From Limnephilus marmoratus (taxonomy: Eukaryota; Arthropoda; Insecta; Trichoptera; Limnephilidae): a stretch of 64,000 nucleotides of DNA. The stretch is taken from positions 23,596,770 to 23,660,769 of the forward strand of contig OU862923.1 in NCBI GenBank assembly GCA_917880885.1, written 5' to 3'. The notes below the pieces were generated by a model. That model was given only the letters and a program-made list of their open reading frames with translations, was not told the DNA's origin and searched no databases. This document shows positions 45,998-56,700 of the stretch, piece by piece. Both the position numbers and the translations under genes were made by a program. Numbering within the stretch: position 1 is the first letter of the stretch; each line of letters begins with the position of its first letter.

Positions 45998-46285
45998 CGG
46001 CCTCCGTGATCTAGGGGTAAGGCTCTCTATTAGCAATCAGAAGATCGCGGGTTAAAATCCCGGCGTGCGATAATTCATTTTATGTAATTACTTCGTATTA
46101 TTTCACAATAATTAATAAATTAAAAATAATATACATATAATATAGTTGAAGCACATCCAAGAGTGGATGTGGCTCTCATTATCGTCCTGGAGTAAGACCA
46201 CTATTCTGATTTGAAACGTTGTTTTAAATGGCTTATCTTCTTCTCACTACCTTCAGCATTTTAACATACCCCAATTGGAGATGCC
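45998..46285 (+). repeat. SINE family A, copy 3, left part
   Basis: Head GACGGCCTCCGTGATCTAGG with B-box-like GGGTTAAAATCCC, then body to CCCCAATTGGAGATGCC, where a Harbinger derivative interrupts. The missing 3' block (CATAGTCTC... to GTATTTACATAAAAAA) is found at 49967-50035. Confidence 0.75.
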
Positions 46286-46320
46286 TAAATGCCTCCGTAC
46301 ATGACGCTACTTACAAGATA

Positions 46321-46620
46321 GGGTCAGTGGGCCGGTTGTGGCCACCTTAAGGATTTTTTCGTTTTTGAATGAGCACCAAACTTGCACATAAATGTAAATT
46401 ATAATTTTTCCAACATTAATGTACAATAAAAATGCCTGTCTTTAATATATGTAAATATATCGAATAACAGTTCTTTAATTATTTTTAAATAATTTTTTTT
46501 CATTGAACTGGACCCATGCATTAGTTGTGGCCACAATTTAATCAGTTCTGGCCACACCCGTGTGCCGGTTTTGGCCACATGAATCTATGTAGGGAACTTA
46601 TATTTTTTTATCTAAATTAA
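46321..46620. promoter_or_regulatory. Subterminal repeats, left end of pogo element
   Basis: Copies of (G/C)GTTNTGGCCAC occur at about 46333, 46523, 46543 and 46565, in both orientations when palindromic GTGGCCAC is counted. Presumed transposase-binding sites. Confidence 0.6.
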
Positions 46621-46688
46621 ACACAGTAATGATTATAAATCGATGTTTATTATTCAAGTTATACAATAAACTTATAAAAAAATAAGAT

Positions 46689-48914
46689 TTAGCGCATATT
46701 TAGACCTGAGAGTTCGATTTCGAAAGTATAAAAAGAATTTTGCCTTTTGGTTGTACCTGTAAACAATGGTGGTGGCAATATCATTTTAATATCAATCTCA
46801 GCAACAGATGCCAAATCAGGAATTTGTGGCATTGTGAATTGGCTACCAGTGTTATTATGTTTTCTCAGGTAGCTTATCTCGAACTCATTGTCTTCGTCTT
46901 TTGAACGCAATATTTTGCCGACATAATAAAAAGTGGCTTTGGGATTCTTGAATTCAACCAGGACATAATCTCCTTCCAGGGGTGTTCGATCTAGTTCTTC
47001 GAAACCCGACGGCTTTACCTGTGGAATCCAGTCTTCGCAGTCCGAATGAGACGTATCATGCAAATTTTCTTCCTCTGACGTCTCTAAAATTTCAATAGTC
47101 GGTTTCTTTTTTTTAATGTTCCTATTTATTTTTTTAGCTAGTTTTATCTGTTTTTGTTCTTCTTTTCTGTCTTTCTCCTTTTCCTTAGCCATCATAATAT
47201 CTTTCCATTTATCTGATGTTAACACCGAAGGAATATACTCTCTCTTTCGACTGGTAGTATTTGTCTTCTTTTCAGGCCATATGACGCAATTTTTCACTAA
47301 TTCTGCGGCATTAGTCGGCATATTCAATTCTACAATCTCAGAAGAGGATACAATATCTTTAGATGTTGATGCTGATACGTCCAGGATTTCTTCGTTTACC
47401 GCTATTGGAAATGAAGGTTCAATAACAGGAGTTTCTGGAGGCGTTGTAACTCGATCTAGATTAATACAAGTAAGATCTGTATTTGGCAATGCAGTATTAT
47501 CGTCTTTGAAGGCCAGCCATACTTTATACAGGAACAACCCTTCAGTACAACCTGTCCAATCCATACCAGTGCTGTAAGTGACTTTGAAATCTTTAAGCAT
47601 ATTTGGTTCAATTTTACTCTCCAAATACTGTAGATGAGTCGATTCCACTAGGCGCATGTTTACATTAGTTTCAGTATGTTTTGGTGCAGTTATAATTCTT
47701 TTATAGTTTACAAAATCAGGACCAAATGGATAAAGTCCGCAAGACTTGAATCCAGCTTTCACATTATTAGAAAAATTTGTATCATTTATCAGAATGTTGT
47801 TCAAAGCAGAAGGGAGATTAAATTTAGTTATTTCTTGTCCTTCGTTATCAATTCTCCACTTACGAATGTACTTCAACCAACGTTGCTTTAAAGGAAAAAA
47901 TACAGCCACGTCCAGTGGCTGCAGCATATGTGTTGTGTTTGGAACCAAGGCTATGACGATAATTCCGTTGTCTCTGCAAAGTGAACTCAGGTGAAGAGTC
48001 AGATGGGATTTATGTCCGTCTAAAAATAATACGATTGGAAATATTGTACCCTTTTCTTTGAGATAAGGCAGGAACACATTACCAATAAATTCATAGAAAG
48101 ACTCAGCAGTCATCCACCCTTTGTCTGTCTTACCAATAGACCAACGATTAGGTGCATTTTGAACTACATCTGAATTCATTCTTTTGTATTTGTAAAGTGT
48201 CAAAGGTGGAGCCAGTTCTCCAAGAGCATTTACTGTAAACAGAGTAGTGATATTTTCTTTATCACTGTTTTTTGAAGTGTCGTAAACATGTTCGCCTTTC
48301 GTCGCTAAGACAAGTCCACCTTTGGGGGCTAAGAAGAATGAAGTTTCATCGCAGTTCCATACTCGAGCAGGATCTTCAAAAATCTTACATCCATCAGGTC
48401 CTAACAAAGTAATGACTTCTTCAAACCAGTTTCTGATTTTTTCTTCGGTTATCAATGCGCGTGCCTTGTTTATGTACTCTGCATGTTTTTTGCTTAAATC
48501 AGGATGTCTCGTCATAAATGACTCAAACCATGTCCTCCCAGGGCGATTATTGATGAAAGGAGTATTGATGTTGCCAGTAACAACAATCTTCTTTACGGAA
48601 TCTAATAAACATTCCCTGTTAATTGGAAAACCTGCCCGGGCACAATCTTTAATCCACCTGACTAGTGACATCTCTATTTCTATACCAAGTACAGCTTGTG
48701 GTCCTACGTGACCTGAGGCCGCTGGTGCACGTCCACATATTTTGTTACGCAAAGTACTACGGGGGACTTTGTAGTTTTTACTAGCAGTAGATACCTTCAT
48801 ACCTCCTTTTATAGCATCGAGGGCCAAAATCACTTTCGATGGTGAATAACAAAAAAGTTTGCGTTTTGAGTGCTCAATAGCATCTTTCTTCTTATTTGCC
48901 GGAGTCATTTTCAC
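46689..48914 (-). CDS. Pogo-family transposase, 741 aa
   Basis: Cuts and pastes the element at TA sites in the nucleus. Domains: psq-type helix-turn-helix, about residues 20-60 (SPSKVILALDAIKGGMKVST, then VPRSTLRNKI); CENP-B/Tc5-type helix-turn-helix, about 68-150 (WFESFMTRHPDLSKKHAE); DDE catalytic core, about 180-395, with D189 (WNCDETSF), D299 (LFLDGHKSH) and D335 (TTHMLQPLDVAVF). A linker follows, then a lysine/glutamate-rich coiled segment (about 590-630) and a C-terminal small domain with GDYVLVEFKNPKATFYYVGK that looks Tudor/SH3-like. All three catalytic aspartates are present. The frame has no stop and covers most of the element, leaving about 0.37 and 0.55 kb of ends. Domesticated relatives (CENP-B, jerky, TIGD) exist, but intact ends and a TA duplication mark this as a transposon. 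Confidence 0.92.
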   Translation of the reverse strand: MKMTPANKKKDAIEHSKRKLFCYSPSKVILALDAIKGGMKVSTASKNYKVPRSTLRNKICGRAPAASGHVGPQAVLGIEIEMSLVRWIKDCARAGFPINRECLLDSVKKIVVTGNINTPFINNRPGRTWFESFMTRHPDLSKKHAEYINKARALITEEKIRNWFEEVITLLGPDGCKIFEDPARVWNCDETSFFLAPKGGLVLATKGEHVYDTSKNSDKENITTLFTVNALGELAPPLTLYKYKRMNSDVVQNAPNRWSIGKTDKGWMTAESFYEFIGNVFLPYLKEKGTIFPIVLFLDGHKSHLTLHLSSLCRDNGIIVIALVPNTTHMLQPLDVAVFFPLKQRWLKYIRKWRIDNEGQEITKFNLPSALNNILINDTNFSNNVKAGFKSCGLYPFGPDFVNYKRIITAPKHTETNVNMRLVESTHLQYLESKIEPNMLKDFKVTYSTGMDWTGCTEGLFLYKVWLAFKDDNTALPNTDLTCINLDRVTTPPETPVIEPSFPIAVNEEILDVSASTSKDIVSSSEIVELNMPTNAAELVKNCVIWPEKKTNTTSRKREYIPSVLTSDKWKDIMMAKEKEKDRKEEQKQIKLAKKINRNIKKKKPTIEILETSEEENLHDTSHSDCEDWIPQVKPSGFEELDRTPLEGDYVLVEFKNPKATFYYVGKILRSKDEDNEFEISYLRKHNNTGSQFTMPQIPDLASVAEIDIKMILPPPLFTGTTKRQNSFYTFEIELSGLNMR

Positions 48915-48984
48915 AGTTCTGAAGAAGAAACATAATAATTTATTAAGTTAAAATATCAAAATTAGCGGATATGTTCATTTTTTT

Positions 48985-49464
48985 AGATAATGGCCAAAAC
49001 TAGTACTGTATGGGAGCCACTTGTGGCCACCAACGTGGCCACAACCCATACATTTGTATAAATTCTTGTGTCAGTAATGGCCACATCGAAAAATCATGTT
49101 TAAACAACCAATTTTCTAAAAATAACCTCAAAAACATATTACTTTACCCTTTTATAATGGGTACAACTTGTTTTCAAATAAAACATCAAAAGGATTACAA
49201 ATATATATTGAGATTACTTACAGTGGGTTCCTTAAGGTTTTGGATAACAATCTCAATAAAAAATTCCGCAACACTTATTTGCATCGACCAAACACAAACT
49301 GTTAACAATAAGATTTATTGTGTCACTTGTCAACGAAGACCATAGACAAATATGCATTTTGCCATAGAGTAAAAAAAGATTCGATTTTATTTAGCTTATA
49401 TTTCGACTTGTAAAGTTGAAAATGGCCAGAACCGGCCCAATGGCCACAACCGGCCCACTGACCC
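48985..49464. promoter_or_regulatory. Subterminal repeats, right end of pogo element
   Basis: TGGCCA occurs at about 48990, 49023, 49036, 49078, 49424, 49441 and beside CCGGCCC twice at the very end. The transposase promoter must also lie here, upstream of 48914. Confidence 0.6.
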
Positions 49465-49966
49465 TACTTGATCCCCGTGCGCGTATCATACGAGCCGATC
49501 GTAAGTACCCCCCGTACGGTTTTGTTGGTGCCCGTGCACGGCGCTACGCGACGTCTGTCGGTTTCCAATGAGTATCGCGATGCCGATGGTGCTGATCGCA
49601 CGCGACGCGTCGCGTCATTTGTGTCTGATACTCATTCGTTTGACAGAAATGGCCTCGGAAAATGGAAGTAATGTTAGATTTGTTCTGGAAGCGGAAAAAA
49701 ATGCGTGATTTCCAGAATTATTTTACCAGAATATATAAGAAAGGATTTAGCGGAAAAGGCATGGATTGATGTAGGAAGAAAAGTCATTTGACATTGCTTG
49801 ACATCGTGTTAACTCCACGGCTGCACTTGAAAAATGATCAAGTTCAGTATATTTCGGGTAGCGCCGTGTACGGAGAACAGCATTAAAAAGTAGTATATTA
49901 TTAGTAGCAGGGTATTTGGTTGCGTCACAATTACGTAGTTGTAAGTATCTCCATGAACGGAGGGCC

Positions 49967-50035
49967 TTGGTCTTATTAGCTTCAGATGGGTGGATTTGAA
50001 ACTCTTGTGCGGTATTTACATAAAAAAGGAGATGG
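49967..50035 (+). repeat. SINE family A, copy 3, right part
   Basis: GGTCTTATTAGCTTCAGATG and CTTGTGCGGTATTTACATAA match the family A 3' block (compare 62190-62250). It completes the SINE begun at 45998. Confidence 0.65.
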
Positions 50036-50149
50036 GTGTAATTTGAAATATAGATATGAAAACATAACAAACGGGCGGTCCGTTTGATAGATTCTCCCAT
50101 CTTAACAAACGGATTACAATCTTTAGAGCACAGGCGGTCGGGTGGGAAT

Positions 50150-50460
50150 GCTATCCTTGTTCTACCGGTATTTCAATGGAAGATGCTCCGAGGAACTAGC
50201 CTCATTGATCCCTTCGGCACCGGTGGATAGTCGGGAAACACGCCAAACGCTTGCCCAACATATGTACACGGTTGAAATTCTTTGACTCGTTCTTGTGTTC
50301 AACAGCTGTTTCCTCTTTCCTAAAACATTGGTCTCTTCAAGTCAAGTTCATTCCATCCTCTCCTCAAAAATATCTACCCTCCACAAAGCATCTCAGATGA
50401 CAAATAGATGGAAAATAATTTCCCTCAGGGCCTCCTGTGTGGAGTTAATGTAAAAAAAAA
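50150..50460 (+). repeat. Dispersed repeat (relative of 38430) ending in family B tail
   Basis: Order of blocks as at 38430, then CTCAGGGCCTCCTGTGTGGA and TTAATGTAAAAAAAA, followed by a (TA)n run at 50460-50478. Confidence 0.6.
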
Positions 50461-50509
50461 ATATATATATATATATATACATTTTCTATTTCTCCTTAAT
50501 AGACGATCC

Positions 50510-50565
50510 TGTGTTGGGTACCATTTATTGGATACCCAACACCACTGCCATAGGTGTCTTAATAC
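50510..50565 (+). repeat. Family B 5' fragment
   Basis: TGGGTACCATTTATTGGATA, then CCAACACCACTGCCATAGGT; the rest is missing. Confidence 0.6.
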
Positions 50566-50569
50566 CTTG

Positions 50570-51250
50570 TGAATTATACCCATAAAAGTGAATACCACTA
50601 AAGCGACAGATTAAATAAAACAATATTACAAATTTTTTAAGTACTATTAGTTAAATCATGATTAAATCATAGTTACCTTGTACATAAAATTTATGTTAAT
50701 TAACCCGCCAATCAGTTTCAACACAATACTGTCAGTTCCAGGAAAATATAACAACTACTAAAATATTATGATGTGATGTAAACAACAATTTAATAAAAAA
50801 TCGATGTTAAACTATTTGAAATGCTAATTAAAATCAAATCTAATTTGTACTATTTTCGGGCCGGCCAAAATATAAAAATAATAACGTTTATTTATTAACA
50901 GATTTTTTACAATATTACACACTTTGTTTAGGTATTTATCATTGAGTCTTTTGACGAAAAGGTCACTGAACAGTTTTAATTCAGGATTTCTCCTGGCTTG
51001 TAGCTGATTTTTAGCAGTGCCTCTTATCGTCCAAATTAAACGAAAATTTGTAAAATTAATTTATTTCAACTAAATTCATAAAAATGCATGCGGTTTTTAG
51101 TGTAAACTATTATTAAATTTGTATTAGGTAAACAATCTGAGAGTTATTTGATCGCATTGGGTTGGTAGAATAAAAACCTCCTTTGACCGGTCCAAGGCCG
51201 GGACACTGAATCAAATCGGCTTCCTAACTTGTATGAGAACATTCTAAAAA
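50570..51250. other. No supported gene
   Basis: AT-rich; nothing recognised. Confidence 0.45.
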
Positions 51251-51257
51251 AAAATTT

Positions 51258-51810
51258 AATAGCTGGTATCCGGCATGCGCAGCTATGATATTTAATAAAG
51301 ATTTTTTTCTCCTCGTGTGTCCTTTCCCATTCGTCCCGTTCCCCTTCCCGTTCACCTTCCTGTCCCGCGTCCCCTTCCCCTATTGCATTCCCTCTCCCCA
51401 CTCCACTCCTCCCTTTCTCCCATCCCTTGAACCCCCTCCCGAGTTTCCCTCCCCCCTCCCAGGTTCTCTTCCCCCTCCTGGGTTCCCCTCCCCCCCTCCC
51501 CCCTTCCCCCCTCCCCCCCTTCCCCTCTCCCGCAAACCCCCTACCCGAGTTACCCTCTCCCTTTTTTCCTCCCCTTTACCCCTCCCCCCTCCCTCATTCT
51601 ATACGTTCATTCCCGGTACATTCAGTTTTCAAACAGCTCGCGTGCCACCTGCTGCAATTTTTTATACAAGTTTCACAATGCCAGAGCTCACCAGTAGTTT
51701 TATACAAATCTTATCCTGACAATAACGAACCCAATAAAAAAATATCCAATTTGGTGCAGTCGTTTAGAAATTATGCGCGTACATGCATTTCGGCGATTCA
51801 TTTTTATTTA
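51258..51810 (-). mobile_element. Helitron-like element, copy 3
   Basis: Minus strand 3' end: GCGCATGCCGGATACCAGCTAT (CTAG decayed to CTAT). C-rich interior on the plus strand with repeated CCCTCCC/GAGTTCCC blocks. The 5' end is AAATAAAAATGAATCGCCGA, where the 7-bp satellite begins. Confidence 0.65.
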
Positions 51811-52412
51811 GGACAGAGGACAGAGGACAGAGGACAGAGGACAGAGGACAGAGGACAGAGGACAGAGGACAGAGGACAGAGGACAGAGGACAGAGGACAG
51901 AGGACAGATGACAGATGACAGAGGACAGAGGACAGAGGACAGAGGACAGAGGACAGATGACAGATGACAGAGGACAGAGGACAGAGGACAGAGGACAGAG
52001 GACAGAGGACAGAGGACAGATGACAGAGGACAGAGGACAGAGGACAGAGGACAGAGGACAGAGGACAGAGGACAGAGGACAGAGGAAGAGGACAGAGGAC
52101 AGAGGACAGTGGACAGAGGACAGAGGACAGAGGACAGAGGACAGAGGACAGAGGACAGAGGACAGAGGACAGAGGACAGAGGACAGAGGACAGAGGACAG
52201 AGGACAGAGGACAGAGGACAGAGGACAGAGGACAGAGGACAGAGGACAGAGGACAGAGGACAGAGGACAGAGGACAGAGGACAGAGGACAGAGGACAGAG
52301 GACAGAGGACAGAGGACAGAGGACAGAGGACAGAGGACAGAGGACAGAGGACAGAGGACAGAGGACAGAGGACAGAGGACAGAGGACAGAGGACAGAGGA
52401 CAGAGGACAGAG

Positions 52413-52470
<58 letters not shown>

Positions 52471-52523
52471 TAGAAGATAGAAGATAGAAGATTGAAGACA
52501 GAAGATTGAAGACAGAAGATGGA
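51811..52523. repeat. 7-bp satellite (GGACAGA)n, about 100 units
   Basis: Near-perfect GGACAGA heptamers over about 710 bp. TGACAGA variants are scattered before about 52025, with one 6-bp slip (GGAAGA) near 52084. From about 52415 units become AGACAGA, then AGATAGA, then AGATTGA-like. Because 7 is not a multiple of 3, every frame cycles through the same heptapeptide and stays open, so the long frames here on both strands are not genes. Confidence 0.97.
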
Positions 52524-53255
52524 TATAATTTTTTTTAATTCATAAAAGATTTTAAATTGTTTCGAGACGGAATCGCACGAGCTCAAATATTTTCTCTCTT
52601 ACGCCTATTACGGCATCCTTGACGACGAACGAAAGAAAATAAAAAACTCACAGTTCTCCAATTAGTTGATAATGAGCGAGTTGCATCGCCCCAGTAGTAT
52701 GGATGATAGGTATTTAGAAGAATTCGTCACCTTTTAGAGTTAGAATGTCGTGTCGCTTGTTTTAATCGTTAAAAAATGTTTTACATGTTTAAATAAATAA
52801 TAAGATTAAATTGTTGATCTCATTCAAGTTATGAAGCCCATCAGATTCAGTATCTCGGCCTTGTGATGTAGATGGTTTTGGTAGAACCCGCTACAAGAGC
52901 GCTGGCAGTCAATATAAACGGCGGGCGTCTCCATTTCGGTCAACGGGAAACGGACAACGGGCAGCGGTGGTGGAGCCTCCACCCCGGTAGACTTTCAGAG
53001 GCGTATTCGTAAACTAAATATTTGGATACCACCAAACATTATGGGCTTCAAAACAAACTTATGAAAAATGCAAAGAAGAACCATAGTCAAACCAAAAAAA
53101 ATCTGTTAATAGTCATGATCATGATTTATGCTACGTGGAAATAAGTATAATCAACGAACATAATAATTATTGTTTTCTAAGTTTAACTGTACTTCTAGTA
53201 ATAATAATAAACATAGTTGGATAAATTATGTAGCACCATTTTAGTGAAAAATCTG
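52524..53255. other. No supported gene
   Basis: The stretch 52900-53000 is CG-richer (GGGAAACGGACAACGGGCAG) but shows no frame or motif. Confidence 0.4.
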
Positions 53256-53261
53256 CAATAC

Positions 53262-53420
53262 CGCCGTAGGTCAATCCCAGTGGTTCGCTGGTGCTTGGGC
53301 TCATGGTGTGAGGTTTGTCTAGGTATTGGCAGACCGGATGAGAAGAGACTGGTTGAAGGGGACCTTTTGAATTCTCTAACCGGACTTTCTCGACAGTGGT
53401 ATTTTAACAGATTGAAGGGG
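53262..53420 (+). repeat. Family B middle fragment
   Basis: GTAGGTCAATCCCAGTGGTT, GTGAGGTTTGTCTAGGT and GAAGAGACTGGTTGAAGGG align to the family B middle; ends missing. Confidence 0.65.
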
Positions 53421-54395
53421 ATCTGATCTGATCAATGATTTTTTAAGATTACTACTAACAGTATTTATTCGGATGGCGAATTTCTGATCGCCCCTACCCA
53501 ATTATTTTTTTGACTCCAAGGAAAATATTCAATAAGCTTCACAAATTCTACAATTATAACGTCCTGTTATTTACCACGGATTTGAACTACATCACTTGTT
53601 ATAACTCCGGTTTTGTATCACAAACCTTCAAATATGACTTCGGGTCAACAAAACACTTTCGACTATTATTGTTGATAGATAACAATTAGCTCGGATGACT
53701 TAATTAGCAGGCAGTATATTTTTGGGCCTCGCCCTTGAGGCTGCACCACCATGTATTTAAGTCTCATCACTGCACTCTCGATAGCTATGCCTCATTGATG
53801 GTAACCTCTTAAATTAATACCTGGGTTACGACAGTACAAAAATATAATTGAAGAAACAATGGGGTGATATACACATTTAAACTCTCGATTATTCTGTCGC
53901 TTTATCCCTTTAACCCGTTCGTCTCTCCAAGAAAGTGCCTTGCCAGTTCGCTTCTGTAGTCGGTGGTCGGTGGCCGGTGGTCAGTGGTCGGCAGGAACGT
54001 TAGTCCGCCCGGGTGGCACAAAGCATTGAGCATCTATCGTACGGGCGGCAGATGGCCGCTATGCTTTATGTTTGAGGTAGCGAGCAGCGGCCAAACCATT
54101 TTATTGCAAAATAAACAATCACAAATACGTTCCAATAGCGCCGAGATCTGTCACTGGCGAATTTGTGACCATTTTTCTCTTCACGCTACGCTGATTATTG
54201 CAAGGATTTATAACTGGGTGATGCAGTAAAACGTAGGGAATTTATTTCATGTTTTGTAAGTCTTGTTGAATTAATTTACTGAGGGGTTCGAAAGCTTTCT
54301 GTTAACTTTCTAACCAAGAAGTTAAAACTGTGAAAAATTCTTAAAATGCGTTTTTTTCTTGTAACGCCCTTGAGGTGATTAATAATATTAATAAT
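53421..54395. other. No supported gene
   Basis: Short GGTCGGTGG-type repeat at 53958-53992. An 88-codon frame at 53963-54229 has no motif. Confidence 0.4.
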
Positions 54396-54399
54396 AATT

Positions 54400-55164
54400 T
54401 TATTGTAGTAATTTCTACATTTAAGTTTACAAATTTCTAATTAATTATAATATTTCATATTCACTATATTTTTTCAAGTTTTATGTAACTCCTACAATAC
54501 GTCTTGAACTTTCCAATTGGTGTGGACTTTAAAGATTCTGGTAGTGTGTTATATAACTTCATTCCCTTGTACAGTAGACTTTTCTGCGTATTCGCTTTGT
54601 CCTTTTTTTGTAGCCTAATTTCCTTGCACGTCCTTGTGTTATATCTGTGAATGTCCTTGTTGTATACAATTTTATTTGAGAAGTATTTTGGTAACGTGTT
54701 GTTCAATATTTTGTGGATAAATACCATCGTGTTCAAGGTCAGCATCTGTTTCACGGTTAACCAATTTAGTTCCTTTAACATTTTAATTATTTTTGAAAAT
54801 CTGTATCGTCGAAGAATTATTCTCATTGCCCTGTTTTGGAGAATTTGTAACTTATTTTGTTCTCTTTCGTTACATAGAAAAAGTATACTTGAGCAGTAGT
54901 TGAAGTGTGGAGCAATAATTGAATTGTTTATGGTGATTGCAGTTTTTCTAGAAATTTTTGGCCGAATTCTTCCAAAAAAGATATCTTCTTGCCAATTTTC
55001 TTTTGGGTGTATTCAGCATGTCTATTGAAGTTTAGTTTGGAATCTAATATAACTCCTAAGTGTTTCATTTCAGTAACATTTTCAATAATTTCACCATCAA
55101 TTTTAATTTTGCTTTCACTGGATGTCTTCTTGTATCCAATCACCATACATTTTGATTTGATCAT
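54400..55164 (-). pseudogene. LINE reverse-transcriptase C-terminal remnant
   Basis: Minus strand: MIKSKCMVIGYKKT and KIDGEIIENVTEMKHLGVIL, DSKLNFNRHAEYTQKKIGKK, a frameshift near 54930, then IIAPHFNYCSSILFLCNERE, NKLQILQNRAMRIILRRYRF and NWLTVKQMLTLNTMVFIHKI. This is the thumb and C-terminal region of a CR1/Jockey-like LINE. The catalytic FADD part is missing. It ends with an (ATTATTA)-type 3' tail near 54380-54410. Confidence 0.8.
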
Positions 55165-56325
55165 TCAAACAGCGTTATACAAATTACCCAAAAATTATTA
55201 AGATTATAATCGTCACTTCCTAAGAGGATGATAAAATTGAAATTTTTTGATTCAATAGATCACCGAATTACTAAATGACAGCCTCGCATTATTAAATTTT
55301 ATGCATTATCATTATTTTTTTAAATTGTTGTTTTTTATTGAATCCTGTTCAGTCCATTATTACATCACACAATCAAAAGATTCAGTCGATTTAGTCCCAT
55401 AGATCCCGAAAGAGCGCCCCCTAACATGCGAACAAAAACCTCGCATCTTGTCTATTGAAATAAGTATTAAGTATGCCCTCCGGCATACTTATAAAATATG
55501 CAGTCGGTTTAGGGAAAATACTGTATACACATACTGTATACACAAAATATAATTAGGTGCCCCAAAGGGATGTGCAGAGAGGATAAGAAAAGTATAAAAC
55601 ATGTATATTGGTTTGAGGGAAATAATTATACCAAATAATTGGACATCTTCAATTTGTCATTAAAAAAATACAAAATGTTGTTACTGAGGCAGTTCAGTTA
55701 CGTACAATAAATACTGTATTATTTTTACCATCCAAATGTAAAAGCCTCTCAAAAGGGCGTTAATAGATAAATATTTTCATTCAATTACATAAAGGATAAA
55801 ACTACTAGTCTATGGTTTATACCAGCATATAAGTAGATACTAAAAATCGACTGTAAAAATAAATTGATTGACAACCATTCCAACTTATTATTAAAGGTAT
55901 TTTTGAAATCAATTTTGGTTTCGAAATTGGTAAATAATGCACAAAAATTTAAAATTTTTTAAAATAAGTATTATTTCGGTGGGCCAACTGTCAGATTATC
56001 AACTGACAGGTAACCATTGATTACAATATTGTCTAGTGTCCAATAGTGTTTAGTGTACAATATTGTCTAATTGATTACAATATTGTCTCAGAACAGATAT
56101 TGTCTAGTGAGTCGGGTAGCGCACACTTATATGTAAATAACTATTGATGTTAATAAACGCCCGGGTTACCGGAACCTTTAAAAAAATATATATATCAAAA
56201 TAAGTATAAAAATATACAATACAATAGTTAAATCATAAATATATCGGATAATTTTTTTTTAATTCCATTACCAGAAAAAATTAGAAACATGAATAATAAT
56301 ATAAAACAACCTGAAACTCACTCTC
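55165..56325. other. No supported gene; small repeats
   Basis: Hairpin TAAGTATGCC/GGCATACTTA near 55467-55492; direct repeat ACTGTATACAC near 55520-55543; several CAATATTGTCTAGTG-like repeats at 56025-56110. Confidence 0.45.
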
Positions 56326-56335
56326 AAAATTACAC

Positions 56336-56700
56336 TGAAAACTTGAACAGAATCATGTCAAATAAAACCAATATAATAATACCTTGAACTGAATCAAACT
56401 GAGCACAAACTCGAACTGAATCATGTCAAATAAAACCAATATAATAACACCTTGAACTGAATCCTGAGCACAAACTCGAACTGAATCATGTCAAATAAAA
56501 CCAATATAATAACACCTTGAAATGAATCCTGAGCACAAACTCGAACTGAATCATGACAAATAAAACCAATATAATAACACCTTGAAATGAATCAAACTGA
56601 GCACAAACTCGAACTGAATCATGTCAAATAAAACCAATATAATAACACCTTGAACTGAATCCTGTGCACAAACTCGAACTGAATCATGTCAAATAAAACC
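56336..56700. repeat. 65-68-bp minisatellite, left block
   Basis: Five to six units, each with GAGCACAAACTCGAACTGAA, TCATGTCAAATAAAACC and AATATAATAACACCTTG. Continues at 57261 after a LINE insertion. Confidence 0.9.

Larger units (their letters stand above)
46321..49464 (-). mobile_element. Pogo-type DNA transposon, apparently complete
   Basis: Inverted ends GGGTCAGTGGGCCGGTTGTG (46321) and the complement ending 49464 are flanked by TA on both sides (46319-46320, 49465-49466). The paralogue at 17516 has the uninterrupted sequence CAAGATACTCGAG, proving the boundaries. Both subterminal regions repeat GTTNTGGCCA or GTGGCCAC, likely transposase-binding sites. The transposase frame is open from start to stop, so this copy could be autonomous. 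Confidence 0.9.
46289..49966 (+). mobile_element. Harbinger-like derivative, second copy, itself interrupted
   Basis: Left part 46289-46320 (ATGCCTCCGTACATGACGCT, ACTTACAAGATA) and right part 49465-49966 align with 17516-18041, including MADF-like residues (KKDLAEKAWIDVG in a broken frame near 49740-49780) and the ending AACGGAGGGCC. The pogo element lies between. Flanking TAA and TTG are not a clean duplication. Confidence 0.75.

Noticed and set aside
47116..48711. Plus-strand frames (e.g. 153 and 129 codons) over the pogo transposase
   Set aside because: Antisense shadows of the real minus-strand gene.
51811..52523. CRISPR-like array
   Set aside because: Units are 7 bp with no unique spacers, in eukaryotic sequence.
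51804..52586. Long open frames on both strands (up to 260 codons) over the GGACAGA array
   Set aside because: A 7-bp repeat without stops keeps all frames open and yields the same heptapeptide; not a gene.
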